This document shows positions 20,895 through 30,465 of a stretch of 64,000 nt of DNA, piece by piece. The translations under genes were made by a program, and so were the position numbers. The notes under the pieces are model-generated. The model did not search any database, was not told the origin of the DNA, and saw only the letters and a list, made by a program, of their open reading frames with translations. Numbering within the stretch: position 1 is the stretch's first letter; each line of letters opens with the position of its first letter. The stretch comes from Fusobacteria bacterium ZRK30 (GTDB taxonomy: Bacteria; Fusobacteriota; Fusobacteriia; Fusobacteriales; Fusobacteriaceae), in assembly GCA_024628785.1 (NCBI GenBank), contig CP102405.1, positions 496,001-560,000 of the forward strand, read 5' to 3'.

Positions 20895-20969
20895 GCTCCG
20901 TTCGTCTATCGGTTAGGATTCTTGGTTTTCACTCAAGCGGGAGGGGTTCAACTCCCCTACGGAGTACCA
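20895..20969 (+). tRNA. tRNA-Glu(TTC), copy 2
   Basis: A 75-base cloverleaf with acceptor GCTCCGT/ACGGAGT and anticodon TTC; the body is identical to copy 1. Confidence 0.95.
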
Positions 20970-20980
20970 AATTGTAATAA

Positions 20981-21056
20981 GCTCGCATAGCTCAGTTGGG
21001 AGAGCACCTGCCTTACAAGCAGGGGGTCACTGGTTCAAGTCCAGTTGTGAGCACCA
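20981..21056 (+). tRNA. tRNA-Val(TAC)
   Basis: A 76-base cloverleaf with acceptor GCTCGCA, anticodon TAC and encoded CCA. Confidence 0.95.
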
Positions 21057-21076
21057 TTTAAAACTTTATAATTTAT

Positions 21077-21153
<77 letters not shown>

Positions 21154-21174
21154 TTAAATTATAAACATATGTAT

Positions 21175-21250
<76 letters not shown>

Positions 21251-21268
21251 TATATATAGTAAACATGT

Positions 21269-21343
21269 TGGGCTGTCGCCAAGCGGTAAGGCAACGCACT
21301 TTGACTGCGTCATGCGCAGGTTCGAATCCTGCCAGCCCAGCCA
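21269..21343 (+). tRNA. tRNA-Gln(TTG)
   Basis: A 75-base cloverleaf with acceptor TGGGCTG/CAGCCCA, anticodon TTG and encoded CCA. Last gene of the array. Confidence 0.95.
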
Positions 21344-21355
21344 ACTATAAATTTT

Positions 21356-21378
21356 AACACCCTTCGGGGTGTTTTTTT
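21356..21378 (+). terminator. Terminator of the tRNA array
   Basis: Stem AACACCC/GGGTGTT closed by a TTCG tetraloop and followed by a T-run. Confidence 0.93.
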
Positions 21379-21447
21379 GTATATATAAATTTAAATATAT
21401 ATATGGTATAATCTAGAGAATGATGAAAAAAAATGGAGTGAATAAAT

Positions 21448-22203
21448 ATGAAATTATCGGTAGGTATAATAACATATAATGAAGAGCGAATTTTAGGAAA
21501 AACTCTAGAAGCTATTAGGGAATTAGCTGATGAGATAATAATTGTAGACAGTAACAGTTCGGACACCACTGTAGAGATTGCTAAGTCTAAAGGAGCTACG
21601 GTTTACACTGAAAATTGGAAGGGATTTGGTCCTCAAAAAAACTCTGTTATAGACAAATGTAAGGGGGAATGGATCCTACTAATTGATGCAGATGAAGTAA
21701 TAAGTAAAGAATTAAAAGAAATTATCAAAAATATAATAGAGGGAAAAAATAAATATGAAGTCTATGATATAAACAGGTGTTCAGTATGTTTTGGAAAAGA
21801 ATTGAAATATGGCGGGTGGTCCAATCAATATGCTACCAGATTGTGGAAGAAGGGCAGTGTAAGGGTAAGTGATAACTTGGTTCATGAGGAATTTGAAACA
21901 AGGTCGACTAAAGGTAAAATAAAAGAGAAGATATACCATCATACATACCTGACTTTGAGTGATTATATAACCAGATTTGACAGATATACTACATTGGGAG
22001 CAGAAGAGTATGTCAAAAGAGGTAAAAAATCCAGTTTTTTTAATATAGTAATAAATCCATTTTTTAAATTTATAAGGATGTATATATTTAGATTGGGATT
22101 TTTAGATGGTATAGAGGGCTTGATAATAGCGTTATTTAGTGGAATGTATACTATGACTAAATATTTTAAGCTGAGAGAGATGGAAAAAACAAGTATAAAA
22201 TAA
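21448..22203 (+). CDS. GT2 glycosyltransferase of the WaaE/KdtX (LPS core) type
   Basis: A 251-residue membrane-associated family 2 glycosyltransferase. The N-terminus has the nucleotide-sugar site VGIITYNEE, then IIIVDSNSSD, and the metal-binding DxD region LLIDADEVIS near residues 75-84. The following segment with YGGWSNQYATRLWKKG and a VHEEF motif is characteristic of WaaE/KdtX-like core glucosyltransferases. The C-terminal 60 residues are hydrophobic and basic, suited to the membrane. It opens the glycan locus, just after the tRNA array terminator, with GGAG before the ATG. Confidence 0.88.
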   Translation: MKLSVGIITYNEERILGKTLEAIRELADEIIIVDSNSSDTTVEIAKSKGATVYTENWKGFGPQKNSVIDKCKGEWILLIDADEVISKELKEIIKNIIEGKNKYEVYDINRCSVCFGKELKYGGWSNQYATRLWKKGSVRVSDNLVHEEFETRSTKGKIKEKIYHHTYLTLSDYITRFDRYTTLGAEEYVKRGKKSSFFNIVINPFFKFIRMYIFRLGFLDGIEGLIIALFSGMYTMTKYFKLREMEKTSIK

Positions 22204-22238
22204 GAATAAAATTAATTATAGTTTTGAGGAGCTAAGTT

Positions 22239-23261
22239 ATGAAAGATATAAAAAGGATCATAATATCTAGAACGGATAAGATAGGGGATTTGGTGTTGTC
22301 AATCCCCAGTTTTTTTATGGTTAAAAAAATGTATCCAGATGCTGAGATAATAGTTTTGGTAAGAAAATATAACTATGAGATTGTGAAAAATCTACCCTAT
22401 ATCGATAGAGTAGTTAAAATAGATGATTACAGAAGGGTAGAATTGATAGAAAAAATAAAATATTTTAAAACAGATGTATTTATAGCTCTATATAACGATG
22501 AATTTGTTATGCAGCTAGCCAAGGCCAGTGGCGCTAAGGTTAAAATAGGTCCATTATCAAAAATAAAGTCATTTTTTGTATACAACAAAGGTGTTCTGCA
22601 AAAAAGATCTAAGTCAATTAAAAATGAAGCTGAGTACAACCTTGATTTGGTAAAAAAATTAGATTGTAAAAAATTTGATGACCTGTTTGAGCTAAATACA
22701 GAGATCTATTATGAGGAAAAACACAGAAAAGCAGTGGAAATATTCTTAGCAGAAAAGGAAATGAAATCTCCGATATTGGTAATAAATCCATTTATGGGAG
22801 GAAGTGCTAAAAATATTAGCGATGAAGAGTATATAGAATTAATAAAGGCTGTATTAGATAGGATTGCAGATCTAAATGTGGTATTGACGTGTCATATATC
22901 GGAAGAGGACAGAGGACAGAGGATCTTAGATGGTATAGAAAGCGAGAGGGTGCATCTGTATGCCAACGGAGGAGACCTCTTAAATCTGGCAGCTATGATA
23001 GATAAAGCAGATGTGTATTTCGGGGGATCAACAGGGCCGACTCATATAGCAGGATCGTTGAAAAAGAGCATTGTAGCTATCTATCCCAATAAAAAAACTC
23101 AATCACCTCTTAGATGGGGAGTGTTTGGGCATAGGGATGTAACCTATATAGTTCCTGACAGGGATAAAAAGGAAGATTATAAACATAAATTTTTTGACAG
23201 CTATACAGATGAGACAAAGGAAGAGATAGTAGAAGCTATAGTTTCTAAGGTGAAAGACTAA
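22239..23261 (+). CDS. GT9 family glycosyltransferase (heptosyltransferase-like), copy 1
   Basis: A 340-residue GT-B enzyme of the ADP-heptose:LPS heptosyltransferase family. The N-terminus ISRTDKIGDLVLSIP is the usual GT9 opening. The C-terminal nucleotide-sugar site reads YFGGSTGPTHIAG near residue 262. Three other GT9 genes occur in this locus (23280, 31191, 32357), which suggests successive additions of heptose-like sugars; individual acceptors are unknown. TGAGGAG precedes the ATG. Confidence 0.88.
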   Translation: MKDIKRIIISRTDKIGDLVLSIPSFFMVKKMYPDAEIIVLVRKYNYEIVKNLPYIDRVVKIDDYRRVELIEKIKYFKTDVFIALYNDEFVMQLAKASGAKVKIGPLSKIKSFFVYNKGVLQKRSKSIKNEAEYNLDLVKKLDCKKFDDLFELNTEIYYEEKHRKAVEIFLAEKEMKSPILVINPFMGGSAKNISDEEYIELIKAVLDRIADLNVVLTCHISEEDRGQRILDGIESERVHLYANGGDLLNLAAMIDKADVYFGGSTGPTHIAGSLKKSIVAIYPNKKTQSPLRWGVFGHRDVTYIVPDRDKKEDYKHKFFDSYTDETKEEIVEAIVSKVKD

Positions 23262-23279
23262 AAAAGGAATGGTGAAATC

Positions 23280-24404
23280 ATGGGAATTAGGGAATTAAAT
23301 AGAAAGTTACAGGATTTTTTTAGACCTAAGAGATTGGCTTTAGGAAGATTTTTGTGGGATCGGAAAAAGCAAGAAAAGACTAATAAAGAAAAGATAAAAA
23401 ATGACAATAATCTTATAAAAAATCTGGATATAAAATCTATTTTATTTATAAGAAATGATGGAAAGATCGGGGATATGATAATAAATACCCTGATGTTTCG
23501 AGAGATAAAGAAGGTATACCCCCAGATAAAGATCGGTGTAGTTACCAGAGGAGCTAACAGGCAGGTTATAGCCAATAATCCTCACGTGGACAAGATCTAT
23601 GATTACAGTAAATCTGACAGGGAATTAAAAAACTTAGCCAATGAGATATCTACTGAAAAGTATGATCTTTTAATTGATTTTTCTGAGATGCTGAGGGTGA
23701 AGCAGATGAAGTTTATCAATCTGTGCAGGGCTAGGGTCAATATGGGGCTGAATAAAGCTGACTGGAGTTTGTTTGACGTGTCTGTAGAGTATAGAGTGAC
23801 AGATAAACATATAACTGATAGATATAAAGAATATCTAAAAATATTAGGAATAAAAAATCCGGATCTATCCTATGATATTCACCTTTCAGAGGAAAACTTA
23901 AAATTTGGAATGGAATTTAGAGAGAGAATAAAAGAAAAAAAATTGATCTGTATAAATCCCTATGGTGCAAGTAAATACAGGACTTTAAATAAAAATAAAA
24001 TTAAGGAAATAGTAGGAGTAATATTAAAAGAAGAAGACACAGCAGTAACTTTTGTATATTCGCCAAATAAATTGGAAGAACTGAAAAAAATAGTAGAAGA
24101 TATGGATACAAAGAGGGTTTGTCTAAATGAAAACATAGGTTCTATTTTGGATACAGCATCAATTATCAAGGTATCTGATTTTATAATTACACCAGATACT
24201 TCCATAGTTCATCTAGGAGTTGCTTTAGATAAAAAGATGGTAGCCATTTATAGATCGGATGAAGGATCTGGAGAGTTAAATAGTCTTGTGTGGGGAGCAA
24301 ATTCGGCTAAGGTAAAGCAGGTTTATGCTAAACCAGGTTTAGGAGAAAACGAAGAAGCGAATGTAAATGAATTTGAGATTGAGGAGATAGAATTGAAAAT
24401 TTAG
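23280..24404 (+). CDS. GT9 family glycosyltransferase (heptosyltransferase-like), copy 2
   Basis: A 374-residue protein. About 55 lysine-rich residues precede the GT9 start ILFIRNDGKIGDMIINT, so it is longer than its relatives here. The C-terminal site FIITPDTSIVHLGVAL corresponds to the D-T/S-xxxH motif of the family. It follows copy 1 by 18 bases and has AAAGGA before the ATG, so it is in the same transcript. Acceptor and donor are inferred from family only. Confidence 0.84.
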   Translation: MGIRELNRKLQDFFRPKRLALGRFLWDRKKQEKTNKEKIKNDNNLIKNLDIKSILFIRNDGKIGDMIINTLMFREIKKVYPQIKIGVVTRGANRQVIANNPHVDKIYDYSKSDRELKNLANEISTEKYDLLIDFSEMLRVKQMKFINLCRARVNMGLNKADWSLFDVSVEYRVTDKHITDRYKEYLKILGIKNPDLSYDIHLSEENLKFGMEFRERIKEKKLICINPYGASKYRTLNKNKIKEIVGVILKEEDTAVTFVYSPNKLEELKKIVEDMDTKRVCLNENIGSILDTASIIKVSDFIITPDTSIVHLGVALDKKMVAIYRSDEGSGELNSLVWGANSAKVKQVYAKPGLGENEEANVNEFEIEEIELKI

Positions 24405-24420
24405 TTAAACTGGGGGAATC

Positions 24421-25620
24421 ATGGATATAAAAAACAAACTAAAGAATAAACTAAAAATTATACCTATAACAATCTATGTTGAATTCCTAAAAATGATATA
24501 TATATTATTTTTAAAAAAACGAAAAAATATATGGTTAATATGTGAGACAGAAAAACAAGCTCGAGATAATGGATATCATTTTTTTAAATATATAAGAAAA
24601 AATTATCCCCAAAAAAAAGTTTATTATTTAATCAAGGAATCATCACCAGATTATTTTAAAGTGTCAAAATTAGGTAATGTAGTAAAATATATGAGTATAA
24701 AACATATACTTTATATGTTTCAAGCAAAAATGATTTTATCTACTCATGGTTTATGGATGGTTCCTAGGGAATTAGGAATTTTAAAAAAACATACAAAAAA
24801 AATGATTCGTGCTAAAAAAATAATGTTACAGCATGGAATAATTGCAATTAAAAATGTTGAAAAAGAATATAACAAATTAAAATTTGAATTGAAAGATGGA
24901 TTTGTTGTTAGCTCTAGGTTTGAAAAGGGAATAGTTGTCAATGATCTTAAATATAGAGCTGAAGAGGTTTTTTTGACAGGATTACCAAGAATGGATAACT
25001 TACTTAAAAACAGAAAATTTGAGAATAAGAGTATATTATTTATGCCAACTTTTAGAAAAAAAATAGACAGTAACGAAAACAAATTTAAAAATTCTGACTT
25101 TTTTTATCAGATAGGGAATCTATTAAAAAATAAAAAATTAAACGAACTATTAAGTTTACACGGTGTAAAATTAAATTTATATTTACATCAGAATTTTCAA
25201 CAATATAGTAATTTGTTTAAAAAATTTGAAAATGAGAATATAAGAATATTAGAACAAGAAAAACAAGATTTTCAGAAGTTATTAAAAGAAAATAAATTAA
25301 TGATAACAGATTATTCAAGTGTAGCTTTTGATTTTGCTTATTTAAATAAACCTGTAATTTTTTACCAATTTGATTATGAAAATTTTTTAAAAGTAAGAGA
25401 AAAAGCAGGATATATTGATGTGAAAAAAGATTTATTTGGATTTAGAACTGAAAACGAAGAAAAAGTAGTAGAAAAAATAATAGAATATCTGGAAAAAGAT
25501 TTTAAATTAGAGAAAAATTATAGTGAAAAAGTAGATAATTTTTTTAAATTTAGAGATCAAAATAATTGTGATAGGTTATATAAAAAATTAATTATGTTGT
25601 TAAAAGCGGGGGAAAAATGA
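24421..25620 (+). CDS. CDP-glycerol glycerophosphotransferase family protein (TagB/TagF-like)
   Basis: A 399-residue protein. Its C-terminal half matches the Glyphos_transf family: MLQHGI near residue 140, then TGLPRMDNL, FMPTFR and ITDYSSVAFDFAYLNKPVIF near 298-317. Family members transfer glycerol-phosphate or ribitol-phosphate from the CDP form, mostly for teichoic acids, but also for capsule and LPS decoration. In this Gram-negative setting it probably adds polyol-phosphate to a surface glycan. Codon use is markedly richer in A and T than in the flanking GT9 genes. It overlaps the next gene by 4 bases (ATGA). Confidence 0.86.
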   Translation: MDIKNKLKNKLKIIPITIYVEFLKMIYILFLKKRKNIWLICETEKQARDNGYHFFKYIRKNYPQKKVYYLIKESSPDYFKVSKLGNVVKYMSIKHILYMFQAKMILSTHGLWMVPRELGILKKHTKKMIRAKKIMLQHGIIAIKNVEKEYNKLKFELKDGFVVSSRFEKGIVVNDLKYRAEEVFLTGLPRMDNLLKNRKFENKSILFMPTFRKKIDSNENKFKNSDFFYQIGNLLKNKKLNELLSLHGVKLNLYLHQNFQQYSNLFKKFENENIRILEQEKQDFQKLLKENKLMITDYSSVAFDFAYLNKPVIFYQFDYENFLKVREKAGYIDVKKDLFGFRTENEEKVVEKIIEYLEKDFKLEKNYSEKVDNFFKFRDQNNCDRLYKKLIMLLKAGEK

Positions 25621-26750
25621 TAAGTGAAAGTTTTTTAAAAAAATATACTTTAATATTGATTTATATTTTGGCACCATTCTTAATGAGTGAAGCTAAAATT
25701 TTAAATGTAATATATTATTTGTTATTAATATTATTTATCTTTAAAGTAAAAAAAACTGGGTATAAAAAAACTGGTTATGAAATAGGTTTGGTTTTATTTT
25801 TTATAGGGATAATAGCAGGTGCTTTTTTTTCAAAAGATGCTTTAGGGGTTATTAAATTATTCGAGAGAGCTTTAAGAGCATGGCTATTGGTAGTTATTTT
25901 AGGTCAATACAGTTTTAATAAACAAGAAAAAAACATTTTTTTGATATTAGTATCGACGGGATTATTAAGGTTGTTGGGTTTAGGGATAGCTGAAAAATTT
26001 GGATGGCTAAAAGGGAATTATGGTATTAGAATTTCTGCTGGTTACAAGCTTTGGGTATATACCATGTGGATTTGTATATATATAGCAGGAGCACTGACGT
26101 TGCTGTTTTTCAAAAGAAAAAAAATTGAATATATATATTTATTAGGAACATTAGGAGTATCAATATATGTAATTATTCTAACACAGAGCAGATCTAGCTG
26201 GTTATCGATATTAGGTGTATTAATTATTTTAATTGCAATAAAAAAATCAAAGTTTGGAATTTTAATGTTATTTTTATCAGGAATACTAGTACTAGGAACT
26301 TTAAATTTAAAGACAAATCTCATGTATAAAAACAGGGTAAAAAGTATCATTAGTTTAAAAAATTCAAGTAATTCTACCAGAATCGATATGTATAAATATG
26401 GTATTGAAACTTGGAAAAAAAATAAGTTTGGAATAGGATTAAAACAGTATAAATATACAAATAAACGTGGTAACACATTTTATCATGCACACAATGATTA
26501 TGTTGAAATATTGAGTGAAAACGGAACTATAGGTATACTAGGATTTTTGATATTAATGGGGTTAATATTAAAAAATAATTTTAAAGTTAAAGATGAGTAT
26601 AATTTGATTGTTTTTACAAGTTTTATTTCTATGGTCATTTATGGCTTTTTTGAATCGCCAATACATTATCCACAGGTACAGCAATTACTGTACGCAGGAT
26701 TAGGAATTTTAGGGTACAAAGAGTGGGAAAAAAACATAGATGAGTCATAG
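25617..26750 (+). CDS. O-antigen polymerase/ligase family membrane protein (Wzy/WaaL)
   Basis: A 377-residue inner-membrane protein with about ten hydrophobic segments and a large external loop. The loop includes QSRSSW and the ligase/polymerase signature HAHNDYVEILSENGTIGILG near residues 288-308. It should either polymerise repeat units or ligate glycan to lipid A-core in the periplasm; sequence alone does not separate Wzy from WaaL. Its ATG overlaps the preceding stop. It is the only member of this class in the locus. Confidence 0.86.
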   Translation: MISESFLKKYTLILIYILAPFLMSEAKILNVIYYLLLILFIFKVKKTGYKKTGYEIGLVLFFIGIIAGAFFSKDALGVIKLFERALRAWLLVVILGQYSFNKQEKNIFLILVSTGLLRLLGLGIAEKFGWLKGNYGIRISAGYKLWVYTMWICIYIAGALTLLFFKRKKIEYIYLLGTLGVSIYVIILTQSRSSWLSILGVLIILIAIKKSKFGILMLFLSGILVLGTLNLKTNLMYKNRVKSIISLKNSSNSTRIDMYKYGIETWKKNKFGIGLKQYKYTNKRGNTFYHAHNDYVEILSENGTIGILGFLILMGLILKNNFKVKDEYNLIVFTSFISMVIYGFFESPIHYPQVQQLLYAGLGILGYKEWEKNIDES

Positions 26751-26787
26751 ATATGCTGAAAAAAACATTATTAGAGAAGGAGATTTT

Positions 26788-27651
26788 ATGAAAAAAGAAA
26801 TAAGTTTAATAGTTACTGTATATAATAGGCTCGAATATGCTAGAAATTTAATTATTTGTCTTTTAAAGCAAAACATAGAGGTAAAGGAACTTGTTTTTGC
26901 AGATGATGGATCAAATGAAAAACTCATGGAATATATAGAAGATTTAATTCCGCAATGTAAGTTTAAAGTAAAGCATGTCTACCAAGAGGATAGGGGGTTT
27001 AGACTAGCTAAAAGTAGAAATAATGGTGTTAGAGTTTCAGAATCAGATTGGGTAGTATTTTTAGACCAGGATATTATTTTCGGAAAAAATTTTATAAAAG
27101 AAATATCAGATAATCTTGAGGAAAATAAATTTTTAATGGCCAAAGCGTATATGACAAACAAAGAAGAAAGAATTAATATACAAAAAAAAATAGATGAAAA
27201 TGATAAATATTCTTCTATTATAAATGAATTGGAAGACCTAGAAAAATTGAATAACATAGAAAAAGTTTTTAAAAAAGATAGATTTAGAAGCTTTCTCCAT
27301 AAAATAAAGTTAAAAACAAGAGGTGCAAAAATAGTGGGGTTATTTTCTGTAGTTTCTAAAAAAGATTTTATAAAAGTTAATGGATTTGATGAGAAATATC
27401 AAGGATGGGGAAAAGAGGATGATGACTTTGGAAATAGATTATTCAAAGCAGGGATAGAGTCCAAGCCTATAAAATTCAGCGAAGACATGATTCATATGTA
27501 TCATCCATTTGATCCTACTAAAAAAGTAAGTGCTAACGATGAATATTATATAAAAAGAAAAAAAGAAATATCTAAAAAGAATTACAGATGTGAATACGGA
27601 GTAGAAACGCCTCTAGGTGAGGATAAAATTACGTGTAAGAGTTTAAATTAG
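26788..27651 (+). CDS. GT2 glycosyltransferase with C-terminal galactosyltransferase-like domain
   Basis: A 287-residue GT-A enzyme. The catalytic domain shows LIVTVYNRLEYARN, FADDGSNE and the DxD-like VFLDQDIIFG. The C-terminal domain carries GWGKEDDDFGNRLF near residue 210, typical of the Glyco_transf_7C or chondroitin-polymerase-like group. I chose the ATG at 26788 because AAGGAG lies 7 bases before it; an in-frame ATG at 26740 overlaps the preceding gene. The sugar is not predictable. Confidence 0.87.
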   Translation: MKKEISLIVTVYNRLEYARNLIICLLKQNIEVKELVFADDGSNEKLMEYIEDLIPQCKFKVKHVYQEDRGFRLAKSRNNGVRVSESDWVVFLDQDIIFGKNFIKEISDNLEENKFLMAKAYMTNKEERINIQKKIDENDKYSSIINELEDLEKLNNIEKVFKKDRFRSFLHKIKLKTRGAKIVGLFSVVSKKDFIKVNGFDEKYQGWGKEDDDFGNRLFKAGIESKPIKFSEDMIHMYHPFDPTKKVSANDEYYIKRKKEISKKNYRCEYGVETPLGEDKITCKSLN

Positions 27652-27743
27652 AAAATAGAGGTGGATTTCCCCCAAAATGAGAAAAGTTAAAGACCTTTAT
27701 TATAAAAAAAGAAATTTAATATAGTTGTAGGAGAGTGCGTTTT

Positions 27744-29666
27744 ATGGAAAAGCCTTTAGTAAGTATTATTATACCTGTGTATAATGTAGAAAAATATATA
27801 GGTAAATGCTTGGATTCGATAGTTAATTCTATGTATAGTAATTTAGAAATTATTGTTATAAATGACTGTTCGCCAGATAATAGTGAAGAGATAATAAAAA
27901 AATATATGGTGGAAGATAAAAGGATAGTTTATTTAAAAAATGAAAAAAACTTAAGGGTTTCTGAAACTAGAAATAAAGGTTTAGACAACGCCAATGGTAA
28001 ATATGTCGCTTTTATAGATGCAGATGACTATATCTCTTCAAATTGGATTAAGGATCTAGTCAGAAGCATTGAAGAAAAAGAAGCTGATGTTATTATTGGT
28101 TCGGCAAAACAGTTTGAAGGAGAGCAGGTAAAAGATTATATAATAAGAGATCTAGATAGGGAAAAGTGGATTGATTTTAAAAATGTTAGAATGAATAAAA
28201 ACGGTGTCATATGGAATAAGTTATACAAAAGAGAACTTATTGAACAAAATAAATTTAGGTTTAATAAAGATATTAAAATAGGAGAAGACTTAATTTTTGT
28301 ATACAAAGTTTTTTCAAAATCAAAAAGAATATTCTACAATAATTTAGGACACTATTTTTATAGAACTGAAAATGAAAAGTCCTTAATGAGTTCAGCTACC
28401 TCATTAGATAAAGTTAAAGATATAGAAAAAGTATATAAAGAGCTTCTTCTTTATTCTAAGACAACTGGGGATATTAATAAAGAGGTTTTAAAAAAACAAG
28501 CACGTGATATAATTTTTCATTATTATTGGTCCTATAAAAAATATCAAATAGATAAAAGTATTATAAAGAAAGAGTTTCCAGGTTTATTTTTTATAATGTA
28601 CTTAAAATATCTGAAGAAAGAGTTGAAAAGGCCTAAAATTACTGTGATGGGATATTATGGAATGGAAAACTTTGGAGATGATATTTTTGTAGAAGTTATT
28701 TCTAAAGAATTTAGAGAATATGGAATAAACTTACTCTTATCATCAAGAGATAAAAAGAGGAGCTATGAACATCTTGAAAATGTAAATATAAAAACATATC
28801 AAACAGGAGAAAAACTCTTAAAAATATTATATTTTATTAAAATAATTTTGTTTAGTAGAGGAGTTTTTTGGTGTGGTGGAACTATAATAGATAATAGTAA
28901 AACTCCTAAATATAGGGAATTTAAAATTGCTAAATTATTTAGAAAAAAAACTGGCTTTATTGGGGTTGGAGTAGATTCATTCGATAACACGGATAAACAA
29001 AAAAAGTATATGAAAAATTTTGATCTAATTACTCTCAGAGATGAAAAAAGTTTTGACACTTTGAATAGATACGGAATTAAAAATATATATCTTACAGAAG
29101 ATTTAAGTTATATCTTAGATTTTTCGAAATATGTTTCTGATGTGAAAAAAAATCAAATAGTGGTTCTTTTAAGAGATTTTTTTGAAGATTCTTACCTTGA
29201 ATCAAAAACATATGAAAAGTATAAAGAAAATATAGTAAGAACATTAAAAATGTTGTCCAAGAATTATGAAGTTATTTTAGTGAATACTCAAAATTCTAAA
29301 GACATTAAGCTTAATAAATATATTTTAGATGAAGTTGAAGGTGTGGTTCTTTCAAAGGCTGAAAATTTAAAAGAAAAACTAGCTATTATTGGTGAAAGTA
29401 ACATTGTTTTGACTTCTAGACTTCATGGGTATCTTATCGGAAAAATTTTAAAAAAGAAAGTTTTCGGAATTTCTTATAGTCCTAAACTTTCTAGGTGTTT
29501 TGATATGTTCGAAGATAAATATTCTATAAAAGTGGATAAAATAAAAAATCTTTCAGTTAAATTTAAAGAGTTTTTATCTGCCGAAAATATAGAAAAAACT
29601 GATGAGAGAGATAAAAAAATAGAGAAAGCTAAAGAAAACATTAGCTTAATGAAAAAAATAGTATAA
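27744..29666 (+). CDS. Fusion of GT2 glycosyltransferase and polysaccharide pyruvyltransferase domain
   Basis: A 640-residue two-domain protein. Residues 1-300 form a GT2 enzyme: SIIIPVYNVEKYI, VINDCSPDN and AFIDADDYIS. Residues 303-600 match the polysaccharide pyruvyl transferase (CsaB) family: TVMGYYGMENFGDDIF, then WCGGTIIDN, LRDEKS and the C-terminal SRLHGYLIGKIL with GISYSPK. The protein could add a sugar and modify it with pyruvate, as a ketal, in one polypeptide. I start at ATG 27744, which has AGGAG 10 bases before it, instead of an in-frame GTG at 27735 that lies on the ribosome site. Confidence 0.87.
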   Translation: MEKPLVSIIIPVYNVEKYIGKCLDSIVNSMYSNLEIIVINDCSPDNSEEIIKKYMVEDKRIVYLKNEKNLRVSETRNKGLDNANGKYVAFIDADDYISSNWIKDLVRSIEEKEADVIIGSAKQFEGEQVKDYIIRDLDREKWIDFKNVRMNKNGVIWNKLYKRELIEQNKFRFNKDIKIGEDLIFVYKVFSKSKRIFYNNLGHYFYRTENEKSLMSSATSLDKVKDIEKVYKELLLYSKTTGDINKEVLKKQARDIIFHYYWSYKKYQIDKSIIKKEFPGLFFIMYLKYLKKELKRPKITVMGYYGMENFGDDIFVEVISKEFREYGINLLLSSRDKKRSYEHLENVNIKTYQTGEKLLKILYFIKIILFSRGVFWCGGTIIDNSKTPKYREFKIAKLFRKKTGFIGVGVDSFDNTDKQKKYMKNFDLITLRDEKSFDTLNRYGIKNIYLTEDLSYILDFSKYVSDVKKNQIVVLLRDFFEDSYLESKTYEKYKENIVRTLKMLSKNYEVILVNTQNSKDIKLNKYILDEVEGVVLSKAENLKEKLAIIGESNIVLTSRLHGYLIGKILKKKVFGISYSPKLSRCFDMFEDKYSIKVDKIKNLSVKFKEFLSAENIEKTDERDKKIEKAKENISLMKKIV

Positions 29667-29794
29667 GGTAAATAAGTAAAAAAAGATTTTCCCATAGCTA
29701 TGAAATTAAGAAAGTCATATAAAATATTGAAACTTTAATACATGAATGAAATAGTAAGAGGGATTAATTAAAAATAGATGAGGTGGAGAAAAAA

Positions 29795-30457
29795 ATGTTA
29801 GACGGAGATTATTTTAGAGGTTATTTTGACTCTGGAGAACTAAAAAAGAAAAAGTGTTTAAGAGATTATCACGGTAGAAGAAATGTTTATATCGAAGAAA
29901 TAGATGGAGAAATATATTATATAAAAAAATATCGACCACATAAACAAAGAAAAAGAGGAATAGCGTTTGGAGTAACCAGAGATAGAGCAGAACACTATAA
30001 ATATATATCGGAAAAATTAAAAAAAATAGGTATTCTTCATGCACAACCTCTTGTAGTTTTAGTAAATAGGATCTCTTTTTTCGAAAGGGAATCATTGTAT
30101 GTAACCAAAGATTTAGGAACTCCGTTTAACGAAAGTCAAAGAACTAAGAAACATTTAAAAATTTTTTTCGAATACTTTTTGTTACTTTTAGAAAATGAAA
30201 TTTATCCAACAGATTATAATCTAGGAGGAGCGTTGATAGGTAAAGATAACGAACTCTACTTAATAGATTTTGATGCTTATAGGTTAAAATGGATTGTAAC
30301 TAAAAAATTTAAAAAGTATGTTCTAGAAAAATATAAGAAAAATTTTTATGAGGACTACGAAGAAGAAAATAGTAAAAAAATATTAAATGACTTTAGAAAA
30401 TATAGTGATCTTATTAAAGAAAATATAGAAAAAGTAAAAGCGATATTAAAATTATAG
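29795..30457 (+). CDS. LPS core kinase-like protein (WaaY/InaA fold), copy 1
   Basis: A 220-residue protein with a small protein-kinase-like fold. The catalytic loop is PTDYNLGGALIG and the metal-binding segment is LYLIDFDAYRL, near residues 136-160. The N-terminal lysine of YYIKKYRPH fits the ATP-binding lysine. Such enzymes phosphorylate heptose or Kdo of the core on the cytosolic side. Asp replaces the HGD form with TD, as in a subgroup of KdkA/WaaY-like kinases. ATG 29795 is chosen because GAGGTGG lies 8 bases before it. Confidence 0.78.
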   Translation: MLDGDYFRGYFDSGELKKKKCLRDYHGRRNVYIEEIDGEIYYIKKYRPHKQRKRGIAFGVTRDRAEHYKYISEKLKKIGILHAQPLVVLVNRISFFERESLYVTKDLGTPFNESQRTKKHLKIFFEYFLLLLENEIYPTDYNLGGALIGKDNELYLIDFDAYRLKWIVTKKFKKYVLEKYKKNFYEDYEEENSKKILNDFRKYSDLIKENIEKVKAILKL

Positions 30458-30465
30458 GTGGTAAT

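Noticed and set aside
27677-27724. 15-codon frame MRKVKDLYYKKRNLI before the GT2-pyruvyltransferase gene
   Set aside because: Too short, poor ribosome-site spacing and no recognisable sequence; possibly a decayed fragment.
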